A DNA stretch of 7,417 nt from Anaerolineae bacterium (GTDB lineage Bacteria; Chloroflexota; Anaerolineae; Aggregatilineales; UBA3940), in the NCBI GenBank assembly GCA_016926985.1, contig JAFGNO010000023.1, positions 1 to 7,417 on the forward strand. Direction: 5' to 3'. Numbering within the stretch: the stretch's first letter is position 1; each line of letters begins with the position of its first letter. The position numbers and the translations under genes were made by a program. The notes below the pieces were generated by a model. That model searched no databases and was not told the origin of the DNA. It saw only the letters and a list, made by a program, of their open reading frames with translations. Of this stretch, positions 1 through 5,281 are shown piece after piece.

Positions 1-51
1 AATAATCTGAACACTTGGATGCTGATTCTATGCGTAAAACCAGGGTGATTT

Positions 52-71
52 GTTCAGAACATTATCTGAAC
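52..71. repeat. Perfect palindrome with 7-bp arms (possible operator)
   Basis: GTTCAGA at 52-58 and TCTGAAC at 65-71 form a perfect inverted repeat with a 6-nt spacer. A third copy of the half-site (ATCTGAAC) lies at 5-12 in the same orientation as the right arm, 59 bp away. Repeated half-sites in a non-coding stretch are typical of binding sites for dimeric regulators, but no regulator gene is visible here and the controlled gene would lie outside the window. The assignment as an operator is inference. Confidence 0.35.
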
Positions 72-210
72 GTCTATAGCATAAGGCCCTTACATCGCAC
101 AGGAATGACCGGCAATCGTAAAGAAATGGGCCTGATCGCCCTCGATTTTCCCCTGTTTGTAAGGCTTTTGTGACATTTCTCTGAAGTGTAGGGTTTGCGT
201 AGGGAAATCG

Positions 211-242
211 TCAGGCTTGCGGTGTGAGTTTTTTTAGCCTGA
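211..242. repeat. Short inverted repeat enclosing a T7 run
   Basis: TCAGGCT (211-217) and AGCCTGA (236-242) are perfect complements separated by 18 nt that end in seven consecutive T (229-235). The T run lies inside the loop rather than after the stem, so this is not a normal intrinsic terminator. It may be a chance hairpin. Confidence 0.25.
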
Positions 243-296
243 TACGTATAGTTAAGCAAAGGGTGAATACTCTCTTCTTCTCCTCCTTTTTGATTT

Positions 297-324
297 GAGA
301 GCCGGGGTGGCGTGTCCGGCTCTC
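297..324. terminator. Stem-loop immediately downstream of holA
   Basis: GAGAGCCGG (297-305) pairs perfectly with CCGGCTCTC (316-324) over a 10-nt loop. It begins 19 nt past the holA stop codon, so it probably defines the 3' end of the minus-strand operon. In the minus direction the stem is followed by an A-rich tract, not a U tract. In the plus direction it is followed by TTGGTTTATAT, a weak U-rich tail. It therefore resembles a plus-direction intrinsic terminator, or a 3'-end-stabilising hairpin for the holA transcript. The stem is clear; the direction of action is uncertain. Confidence 0.5.
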
Positions 325-343
325 TTGGTTTATATCACGTATG

Positions 344-1369
344 TCAAACAACCAACCTGACAATGAGCAGTTCAAGCGCTATCTCAGGTTCTGATACACC
401 AGTTTTAATGGCTATGTCAGTTTCCAAAAGGCTGTTGTAACACGTTTCCAGTTGATCGATGGTGTAAAGGTAAGCCTGCTGCCCCAGTTTTTTGGCCACA
501 AACCCGTGAACCCCTATGGCCCCCCCGGCGCTGTTGATATTGGCTCCCCGGTCAAGCTGTTCTCGCATTAAGATAAGCAGCCTGTATTGGCGGACGATCA
601 TGCCCAGTACAGCTAGGGGGGCTTCACCTCCTGAAAGGAGCTGCCTTAAAATAGACAGCGCGTCAGCACTGCGCCGCTGTCCCATTGCATCCACCAGGTC
701 AAAAATCTGCCCTCCTGCAGCATAGGGCGTCAGCGCCTTGACCGCATCGATGGGAATGACTCCCCCCTCACCAGTGTAGACAGCCAGCTTCTCCAGTTCC
801 ACGTCTGCCAGTGACAGATTGTCATTGATACGCCCTGCCAGTTCACGAGCAGCCGCCAGATCAATCTCTGCGCCATAATGAGCGGCGCGTTTTTTAAGCC
901 AACTGATGATGTCTTTCGGCTGTTCAAATGAAAAAACATGCCCTCTGGGGTCATTTTCCACCAGCTGGATCAATTTCTTGATGAATGGACGGCGCGACTT
1001 CAACAGACTTGAATCTGTGAATTTACTCTTAAAAGGATCCCCGTCCAGGCCGATCTCCACAAAGGCAATCCGGGTCGAATCCGGAATATCAGGCAGCAGT
1101 TCTGGCAATTCCCCAATAATATCCCGTCCGCCGGGGGTCTCGGTGAGGTTTTCAACAATCACCACGCGCAGGTCTGCCAGAAATGGGAGCGTCCCTGCTG
1201 CCGATCTCAGCTCTCCCAGTTGGCTGGTGCGTCCATCAAGTTGCACGGTGTTCAGGTCCGCAGATGCGGGATCGGTAAAAGCATCTGTAAAGGCGGCCAA
1301 CCGTTCTTTCAGGGCAGGCTCGTCCTGACCGTAGAACAGATAAGCAACAGGTTCAGGGCTGGGGTTCAT
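344..1369 (-). CDS. holA: DNA polymerase III, delta subunit (clamp loader)
   Basis: Delta is the clamp-loader subunit that binds the beta sliding clamp and opens it so the gamma/tau complex can place it on primed DNA in the cytoplasm. The 341-residue product matches the usual family length (about 340). Its N-terminus carries the typical YLFYGQDE start (residues 10-17). The segment TLPFLADLRVVIVENL (60-75) corresponds to the hydrophobic wedge that enters the clamp pocket, followed by the beta strand of the AAA+-like domain. The middle (about 150-215) is the lid region, and GGQIFDLVDAMGQR onward is the helical collar domain. The ATG at 1369 overlaps the end of the upstream HAD gene by 17 bp, indicating coupled translation; its ribosome site is weak (GGAAAG, 11 nt away). 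It is the last gene of the operon, with a hairpin 19 nt downstream. Family assignment is firm; clamp contacts are inferred from the family. Confidence 0.93.
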   Translation of the reverse strand: MNPSPEPVAYLFYGQDEPALKERLAAFTDAFTDPASADLNTVQLDGRTSQLGELRSAAGTLPFLADLRVVIVENLTETPGGRDIIGELPELLPDIPDSTRIAFVEIGLDGDPFKSKFTDSSLLKSRRPFIKKLIQLVENDPRGHVFSFEQPKDIISWLKKRAAHYGAEIDLAAARELAGRINDNLSLADVELEKLAVYTGEGGVIPIDAVKALTPYAAGGQIFDLVDAMGQRRSADALSILRQLLSGGEAPLAVLGMIVRQYRLLILMREQLDRGANINSAGGAIGVHGFVAKKLGQQAYLYTIDQLETCYNSLLETDIAIKTGVSEPEIALELLIVRLVV

Positions 1370-2126
1370 TGTGATTCAGTCTTTCCAGGGCGGGTATTAA
1401 TTCGGGCAGTTCACTGATGATGGCATCCGGCTGTCCATCGGGCAGCCTCTCAAGGCGATAGGGTGAGCGAATGAGGATCCCTTTCATTCCTACCGCCTGG
1501 GCCCCGGCAACATCCACATCCGGGCGGTCGCCGATATACGCGGCTGTATCTGCATCTGCGCCCATCATGGAGAGTATATGGCAAAAGATTGATGGATGGG
1601 GTTTGACAAATGAGTGGTTGCTGGAATACAGCCGCGTTGGCAAATAAGCCAGGATGCCGAAATCTTTCAGGTGTTTGTCATGTAAATCTCCTGCCCAGTA
1701 GGTATTGGACAGCAGCCCCAACTGGTACCCGTTCTCATGCAGTGCCCGGAGCGTTTCAAGCAACCCGACACGGGGAAATACAATGCCGTCAATAACACTA
1801 TAAAACTTCCACCGTGCCTGTACCCAGTGCTCTGGCTCCACGGACACACCAATCCCGGACAGGCCTGACAGAAGTGCCTGCTCGATTGTGCCACTTCGGA
1901 GGCTTTTCGTATTAGCCTCCCATTGTTCGCGGATATGACCTTCTATCCGGTTATACAGGGTGGTATCAGATGGGAGATCATATCCGGTTTCTTGCAGGAA
2001 AGAGATCACTCTGTCAATTCCTGCCAGTGTGATCCGCCTGAAAGGCCGCGTTGGATCTGGCGTCTCTGGATCGTGATAATGCAGGAGTGTGCCGCCCAGG
2101 TCAAAGATTACATTGCGAAGAGGCAT
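1353..2126 (-). CDS. HAD-family hydrolase with DxG motif I (HAD B)
   Basis: This is a 257-residue haloacid dehalogenase superfamily protein with a helical cap inserted after motif I (about 16-115). Core motifs are visible: motif I FDLGGTL with nucleophile D9, motif II LLSNT (S140), motif III VKPHP (K175), and motif IV YIGDRPDVDVAGA (D200, D205). The second motif I Asp, normally the general acid/base of phosphatases, is Gly11, so ordinary phosphatase chemistry may be reduced or altered; DLGGT variants are known in the superfamily. I chose ATG 2126, 2 nt after the stop of the preceding HAD gene. It gives a start (MPLRNVIFD) closely matching that paralogue (MPLLRAVLFD). An upstream in-frame ATG at 2150 would add 8 residues and overlap the neighbour by 22 bp, without a ribosome site. 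Substrate cannot be predicted. Confidence 0.85.
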   Translation of the reverse strand: MPLRNVIFDLGGTLLHYHDPETPDPTRPFRRITLAGIDRVISFLQETGYDLPSDTTLYNRIEGHIREQWEANTKSLRSGTIEQALLSGLSGIGVSVEPEHWVQARWKFYSVIDGIVFPRVGLLETLRALHENGYQLGLLSNTYWAGDLHDKHLKDFGILAYLPTRLYSSNHSFVKPHPSIFCHILSMMGADADTAAYIGDRPDVDVAGAQAVGMKGILIRSPYRLERLPDGQPDAIISELPELIPALERLNHNEPQP

Positions 2127-2128
2127 AC

Positions 2129-2884
2129 TCACCGCCACCCCGGATACCATTGGTCAAGTACAGTGAGCAGTTCGATCAGGGTCATTATTGTTGCGTCCGG
2201 TTTTACATCGCTTGCACTGGCTGTGCGGTCACGATGTATCCAGATTGCTTTTAAGCCAACGTTTTTTGCCCCACCAATATCATCCTGCAGCCGGTCGCCA
2301 ACAAAAATCGCTTCGACCGGTTGGGCGCCCAGCCGGTCAAGCAAAACCAGAAAGGGCTGGGGGTGTGGCTTGAGGTAACCAACATCCCCGGCGGTCAGGC
2401 GCTCATCCAGCAGTTCCAGCAGCCCCATCGCCTTAAGCTCCCGGTCGCGCATCCACATGGGCGATGATGCGTTAGTGAGCAGGCCGGTACGAACACCGGC
2501 TTTGCGGATTTCCTGTAGCACTTCAACCGAATCGGGAAAAATCTTCACCCCAGGAAGCGGGCCCCAGTCAATCAGATACTCCAGCTCCCGCAGCAGCTTC
2601 TCATTGATATCGAGCGCCAGAGACTGAAAAGTTGCCCGCATGATGTCGATCTGTCGGGGCGCGTACCACTGAGGTGGGGATGCAGACATCCAGGCGCCAT
2701 AACTGATCTCATTGTAAGTGTTGGCCAAGGTATCAAGTGTCGGTAGATTGTAGTTGGCCTGTTCCAGGTATGAGTAAACCGGTTTCAACTGCTTTCGGTG
2801 GAGCTCTTTCCAGTCGGTGGTATGTTCGCTCCAATCAAGCAGCGTGTCATCCATGTCGAATAATACAGCGCGCAGCAAGGGCAA
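2129..2884 (-). CDS. HAD-family hydrolase with intact DxD motif (HAD A)
   Basis: This 251-residue HAD-superfamily hydrolase probably dephosphorylates a small cytosolic metabolite. It has the full catalytic set: FDMDDTLLDW with nucleophile D10 and acid/base D12, motif II LLTNAS (T137), motif III YLKPHP (K172), and motif IV FVGDRLQDD (D197, D201, D202) for Mg2+. The stretch of about 17-110 forms the helical cap that sets specificity. I chose the TTG at 2884: it lies 1 nt after the Nudix stop (TAAgTTG), is preceded by TGGAG with a 7-nt spacer, and gives the same MPL-start as the next gene. A GTG at 2929 would add 15 residues translated from the Nudix gene's 3' end and is less likely. Shared start, size and motif order mark it as a tandem paralogue of the following gene. 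Phosphoglycolate-phosphatase-like annotation is common for such proteins but is not demonstrated here. Confidence 0.87.
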   Translation of the reverse strand: MPLLRAVLFDMDDTLLDWSEHTTDWKELHRKQLKPVYSYLEQANYNLPTLDTLANTYNEISYGAWMSASPPQWYAPRQIDIMRATFQSLALDINEKLLRELEYLIDWGPLPGVKIFPDSVEVLQEIRKAGVRTGLLTNASSPMWMRDRELKAMGLLELLDERLTAGDVGYLKPHPQPFLVLLDRLGAQPVEAIFVGDRLQDDIGGAKNVGLKAIWIHRDRTASASDVKPDATIMTLIELLTVLDQWYPGWR

Positions 2885-2885
2885 C

Positions 2886-3425
2886 TTACTTCTCCAGGTG
2901 AGGTGTGCAGAGCAGGATGGAAAGGGCACTCAGTCCATCTGTAATCTGGTTATTGAGAGCCATTTTGATGGCATCATCAACAGGAAACTGGTGACACTCA
3001 ATCAGCTCGCCAGATTCAAGCTGTGGTTGGCCCAGTCGGACATCCTGTGCCAGAAACACATGGGCTTGTTCAGTACCAACCCCGGGCATGGTGTAATAGG
3101 TGGCGACTTCCCTCAGCAAACCGGCGACCCCGCCCACCTCTTCTGCCAGTTCCTGACAGGCTGCCTCTTCCGGAGTGTGCCCGAGTTTTACACCACCAGC
3201 GGGTACTTCCCATAACCATTTACCCAGTGTATACCGGTAGTTGCGTATCAAAACCATTTTGTTATCAGTCGTAATGGGAACGACAAAAACCGAATCGGGT
3301 TTGACGATCACAGTATAAGGCCCCTCGCTCCCATCCGGGAATTGCACCCGATCTTGCCTCAAGGAATACCAGGGGCTTTGCCATATGAATTGGGAATGGA
3401 GGGTTCTGAAGAGATGAGCGCTCAC
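2886..3425 (-). CDS. Nudix hydrolase, ADP-ribose pyrophosphatase-like
   Basis: This 179-residue Nudix enzyme probably cleaves a nucleoside diphosphate linked to a sugar, most likely ADP-ribose to AMP and ribose 5-phosphate. Residues 40-75 give the strands VIVKPDSVFVVPI and MVLIRNYRYTLGKWLWEVPAGG, typical of the ADPRase/NUDT5 subgroup. The Nudix helix runs about 77-99. By alignment from memory, A76, E92 and E96 occupy the metal-ligand positions of NUDT5 (A96, E112, E116), with matching spacing. P114 in TMPGVGTEQAHVFLA sits where ADPRases carry their diagnostic downstream proline. The box is unusual: the first Glu is His83 and the Arg of REUXEE is Gln91. The GTG at 3425 is the only usable start, because an in-frame stop lies four codons upstream; AGG 8 nt before it is a weak ribosome site. 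It is the first gene of the four-gene operon. Confidence 0.88.
   Translation of the reverse strand: MSAHLFRTLHSQFIWQSPWYSLRQDRVQFPDGSEGPYTVIVKPDSVFVVPITTDNKMVLIRNYRYTLGKWLWEVPAGGVKLGHTPEEAACQELAEEVGGVAGLLREVATYYTMPGVGTEQAHVFLAQDVRLGQPQLESGELIECHQFPVDDAIKMALNNQITDGLSALSILLCTPHLEK
2892..2896 (-). promoter_or_regulatory. Ribosome binding site that decides the HAD A start
   Basis: On the minus strand TGGAG lies 7 nt before the TTG at 2884 and inside the last codons of the Nudix gene. The candidate GTG at 2929 has no comparable site. Together with the 1-nt gap to the Nudix stop, this supports a TTG start and translational coupling. Confidence 0.6.
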
Positions 3426-3485
3426 AGCACAGGCCTATTTTCTGGAATAACCACTGGATTTTACATGCCCGCTGGCGTGGCTGCC

Positions 3486-3509
3486 ACCTGATTTTTGGCT
3501 CGATCAGGT
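3486..3509. repeat. Inverted repeat in the divergent intergenic region
   Basis: ACCTGAT (3486-3492) and ATCAGGT (3503-3509) are perfect 7-bp arms around a 10-nt spacer. The element lies between the divergently transcribed Nudix and FHA genes, upstream of the FHA -10 box and about 60 bp upstream of the Nudix start. It could be an operator for either direction. No regulator gene is seen nearby and function is inferred only from position. Confidence 0.35.
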
Positions 3510-3562
3510 ATCCGGTGCATACAGACCAAACAAAGGAATCTCGATCACCGGGAGCAAAAGTC

Positions 3563-3571
3563 TGCTACAAT
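3563..3571 (+). promoter_or_regulatory. Extended -10 promoter for the FHA gene
   Basis: TGC-TACAAT is an extended -10 element: TGN at 3563-3565 and a hexamer one base off TATAAT at 3566-3571. No good -35 box is seen at 16-18 nt, which is usual for extended -10 promoters. Transcription would begin near 3578, leaving a leader of about 30 nt before the ATG at 3611. Confidence 0.5.
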
Positions 3572-3598
3572 GAGAGTAATATTTACGTATATCAGGAT

Positions 3599-3603
3599 AA
3601 AGG
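3599..3603 (+). promoter_or_regulatory. Ribosome binding site setting the FHA-gene start
   Basis: AAAGG lies 7 nt before the ATG at 3611. This favours that start over an in-frame ATG at 3515, which would add 32 residues without motif and would lie upstream of the predicted -10 box. Confidence 0.55.
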
Positions 3604-3610
3604 TAGAGCG

Positions 3611-4111
3611 ATGAATATATGCGATCATTGCGGGTTTGCCAACCCGCCAGGGACCTCTACTTGTGGGCAATGTGGAAAACCACTTAAGGGCGTGGCCTCC
3701 CGCGTGACCCGCCCGCTGGATCCCGACTCGTTGCAGAATGTCCTGACACCCGTTCAAGAAGGGGCCGCCACCTATGTTGACGACTGTCGGCTTATCCTGC
3801 ATCTGGGACATACCGGGCAACTGGAATTCCAGCTGGCGGATGGGGAAGAGATTACTTTTGGAAGGGGACAGAGTCAGGCTATACCTAATCTGGTGAACCT
3901 GGGCGACGAGATCGGTTGGGAGGCTGGCATGTCTCGCCTGCATGCAACCATCCAACGAACAGGCAATATGTTGTTTGTCACCGATCTGGGCAGCACGAAT
4001 GGAACCTATGTGAATCACCGCCAGATTCCCCGTGATATACCTAACCTTCTTCATGATGGTGATATCCTCCGGCTGGGGCTGCTGGATATGCGGGTTCGCT
4101 ATCTCAAATAG
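3611..4111 (+). CDS. Zinc-ribbon/FHA domain protein (phosphothreonine reader)
   Basis: This 166-residue cytosolic protein has two modules. Residues 1-25 are a four-Cys zinc ribbon (C4, C7, C18, C21; CxxC-10-CxxC). Residues about 60-165 are a forkhead-associated domain, which binds phosphothreonine peptides: FGRG (83-86), the MSRLHATI motif with S108, R109 and H111, and DLGSTNGTYVN (125-135) with N130, G131 and T132. All the residues that usually contact phosphate are present, so binding is expected to be functional. There is no catalytic domain or membrane segment; residues 26-58 are a linker rich in Pro, Asp and Thr. It is therefore an adaptor for Ser/Thr-kinase signalling, although no kinase lies in the window. 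The gene starts at the ATG with AAAGG 7 nt upstream. The next gene, in the same orientation 126 nt downstream, is another zinc-ribbon protein and a candidate partner. Specific partner and pathway are unknown. Confidence 0.88.
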   Translation: MNICDHCGFANPPGTSTCGQCGKPLKGVASRVTRPLDPDSLQNVLTPVQEGAATYVDDCRLILHLGHTGQLEFQLADGEEITFGRGQSQAIPNLVNLGDEIGWEAGMSRLHATIQRTGNMLFVTDLGSTNGTYVNHRQIPRDIPNLLHDGDILRLGLLDMRVRYLK

Positions 4112-4148
4112 GTCGTCTGCTGGTTCTGGTTTTTGCCCGGTGAGACCA

Positions 4149-4169
4149 ATCCCCACATGGCATGGGGAT
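4149..4169. repeat. Hairpin between the FHA and zinc-ribbon membrane genes
   Basis: ATCCCCA (4149-4155) pairs with TGGGGAT (4163-4169) over a 7-nt loop, 37 nt past the FHA stop. It is followed by ATGTTCTGCTG with no real U run, so it would be a weak terminator at best. It could separate expression of the two genes or protect the 3' end of the first transcript. AT-rich -10-like hexamers follow (TATACT 4188-4193, TATTAT 4195-4200), but I found no matching -35 box, so I do not call a promoter. Confidence 0.4.
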
Positions 4170-4237
4170 ATGTTCTGCTGTGACGGGTATACTTTATTAT
4201 AGGGCAGTATATCAGTTGTATTTTTAAGTCGGGTGAA

Positions 4238-5155
4238 ATGGAAGCGCAGATCAAGTTACCCCAATCTGCTTTCGTGTGGGATCGTGTTGTTGATACCGAT
4301 ACCCTGATTTGCGTCCATTGTGGGGGGAGATTCACAATTGATACCTGGTCGCCACGAATTCGCTGCCCGGCATGTCTCACCCTGGGCTATCCTGACCGAT
4401 CAGGTAGCAACCTGCTTCCTCTAAACTGGTCCTGCACAGTTTGTGGCGCAGACAATGACGGTATGCACAACTTCTGCGTGAACTGTGGAGCAGGATTAGC
4501 CAGCCGGTGCTTCAAGTGCGAACACCCTGTTTATACCTCGGTATGCGGCAACTGTGGGACCAGACAGGACCAGGTAGCACAGTTTACACAGGCTGAAACA
4601 AGGCGCGAGGCCTGGGTGCCTATCTTGCATGACAAGATTCGTCAGGAACGGGCCCGCGAGGAATACCAGTCTAACCGCCGTACCGACCCACAATATGGGG
4701 TCGCAGATTGGCGACAGATTGATTTGCAGATGCGGCAGGCAGTAAAGGAACGCCAGAGCCGTCATAGGCGTCAAAAACCTGCCATGACCGCTAAACCACG
4801 CAGGTCGTATCGCGCATGGGGCTGGGTCTGGCTACTGGTTGGTGTTATCTGGTTAGTCGCAGCCAACTACGCCCAGATATCTGGAAGCCTGCAGCACTGG
4901 CTCCAGTCGCCAGAAGCCACTGCTGTATTGACAATGGTTCAGGACTGGGTGCCTGAGAATCTGGTTGAAATAGTGTCCGATAATGCCGGCTGGCTGAATA
5001 ACTGGTGGATTCAATTTACTGCCTCATTGAACAGCCCGCCCAATGCTGATGGCCCCGAATATGCTTATCTTTTTGCCTCTACAGTCTTCGGGTTGGCCGC
5101 GCTGCCCGTTCTGTTTTTTCTCCTGGGTAAAGTAATTCAGCGCCTGTTCTCCTGA
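4238..5155 (+). CDS. Membrane protein with three zinc ribbons, unknown function
   Basis: I do not recognise a characterised homologue of this 305-residue protein. Twelve cysteines form three CxxC pairs-of-pairs: C25/C28 with C43/C46, C66/C69 with C80/C83, and C91/C94 with C103/C106. The last two, with CG endings, resemble the double zinc ribbon (DZR/DZANK) pattern. Residues 110-192 are charged and become strongly basic near 170-192. Two hydrophobic helices follow, about 194-212 (WGWVWLLVGVIWLVA) and 276-300 (up to LPVLFFLLGKVI), separated by about 65 residues. The basic stretch before helix 1 predicts a cytoplasmic N-terminus and zinc ribbons, an outside loop, and a short cytoplasmic tail. 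There is no signal peptide. The ATG at 4238 has GGGTG only 2 nt upstream, so its ribosome site is imperfect, but no better start exists before the first ribbon. The preceding FHA gene suggests a shared role, perhaps membrane-associated signalling; that is inference. Confidence 0.8.
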   Translation: MEAQIKLPQSAFVWDRVVDTDTLICVHCGGRFTIDTWSPRIRCPACLTLGYPDRSGSNLLPLNWSCTVCGADNDGMHNFCVNCGAGLASRCFKCEHPVYTSVCGNCGTRQDQVAQFTQAETRREAWVPILHDKIRQERAREEYQSNRRTDPQYGVADWRQIDLQMRQAVKERQSRHRRQKPAMTAKPRRSYRAWGWVWLLVGVIWLVAANYAQISGSLQHWLQSPEATAVLTMVQDWVPENLVEIVSDNAGWLNNWWIQFTASLNSPPNADGPEYAYLFASTVFGLAALPVLFFLLGKVIQRLFS

Positions 5156-5223
5156 ACACACTTCAATCGATGAATCCTAACTGATATAACATGAATCTAA
5201 TAATAAATCGCTGAATTCTGGTG

Positions 5224-5229
5224 TATAAT
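5224..5229 (+). promoter_or_regulatory. -10 box of the sigma-factor gene
   Basis: A perfect TATAAT lies 52 nt before the GTG start. No convincing -35 box is found at 16-18 nt (TAATAA-like sequence there), so it may need an activator or rely on upstream contacts. A weaker second candidate lies upstream: TTCAAT (5162-5167), 17-nt spacer, TATAAC (5185-5190). Confidence 0.45.
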
Positions 5230-5242
5230 TGTCCAAATTATA
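5224..5242. repeat. Perfect inverted repeat covering the sigma-gene -10 box
   Basis: TATAATT (5224-5230) and AATTATA (5236-5242) are perfect complements around the spacer GTCCA. The left arm contains the -10 hexamer and the right arm covers the expected transcription start. A symmetric site at this position could be bound by a dimeric repressor. AT-rich repeats of this size also occur by chance near promoters. Confidence 0.4.
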
Positions 5243-5270
5243 GGAATTTACTGGTAACTTGAAGGCGATT

Positions 5271-5277
5271 GGGAGAG
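5271..5277 (+). promoter_or_regulatory. Ribosome binding site of the sigma-factor gene
   Basis: GGGAGAG lies 4-6 nt before the GTG at 5282. It is well placed for that start, and would equally serve the out-of-frame ATG at 5280 (a six-codon mini-ORF). The in-frame ATG at 5300 is too far away for it. Confidence 0.55.
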
Positions 5278-5281
5278 TAAT

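Larger units (their letters stand above)
1..343. other. Intergenic region without a convincing gene
   Basis: This stretch left of holA shows no ORF with a plausible ribosome binding site or family resemblance. The longest open frame (minus strand, 74-259, TTG start) has a low-complexity translation with no recognisable motif. A 22-codon plus-strand ORF (105-173) has AGGA abutting its ATG with no spacer, so it is not credible. The region does hold a 20-bp palindrome at 52-71, a 7-bp inverted repeat around a T7 run (211-242), a purine-rich minus-strand run with AGGAGG (about 271-288) that has no start codon at usable distance, and a 9-bp hairpin at 297-324. No tRNA, SRP RNA or RNase P signature was seen. 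It may be a regulatory spacer for a gene beyond the left edge. Confidence 0.6.

Noticed and set aside
105..173. Plus-strand 22-codon ORF (MTGNRKEMG start)
   Set aside because: AGGA directly abuts the ATG with no spacer, there is no clear promoter, and it is too short to judge by composition.
74..259. Minus-strand ORF of 61 codons
   Set aside because: TTG start, no ribosome site at proper distance, low-complexity translation without motifs. Most likely a random open frame.
271..288. AGGAGG-containing purine run on the minus strand, like a strong ribosome site
   Set aside because: No ATG, GTG or TTG lies within about 5-12 nt downstream, so it does not mark a gene start. It may be chance or part of the holA 3' untranslated region.
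906..1328. Long plus-strand ORF opposite holA
   Set aside because: Antisense shadow of holA. The translation is Ser/Arg-rich with no family resemblance, while the holA frame is clearly coding.
2129..2929. GTG 2929 as start of HAD A
   Set aside because: It would add 15 residues read from the Nudix 3' end in another frame, without a ribosome site. TTG 2884 has TGGAG 7 nt upstream and matches the paralogue's start.
3545..4156. 203-codon minus-strand ORF opposite the FHA gene
   Set aside because: Shadow frame. The plus-strand product has an intact zinc ribbon and FHA motifs; the antisense translation has none.
4179..4213. Promoter for the triple-zinc-ribbon gene
   Set aside because: Several AT-rich hexamers resemble a -10 box, but none has an acceptable -35 at 16-18 nt or a TGN extension. 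Not specific enough to call.
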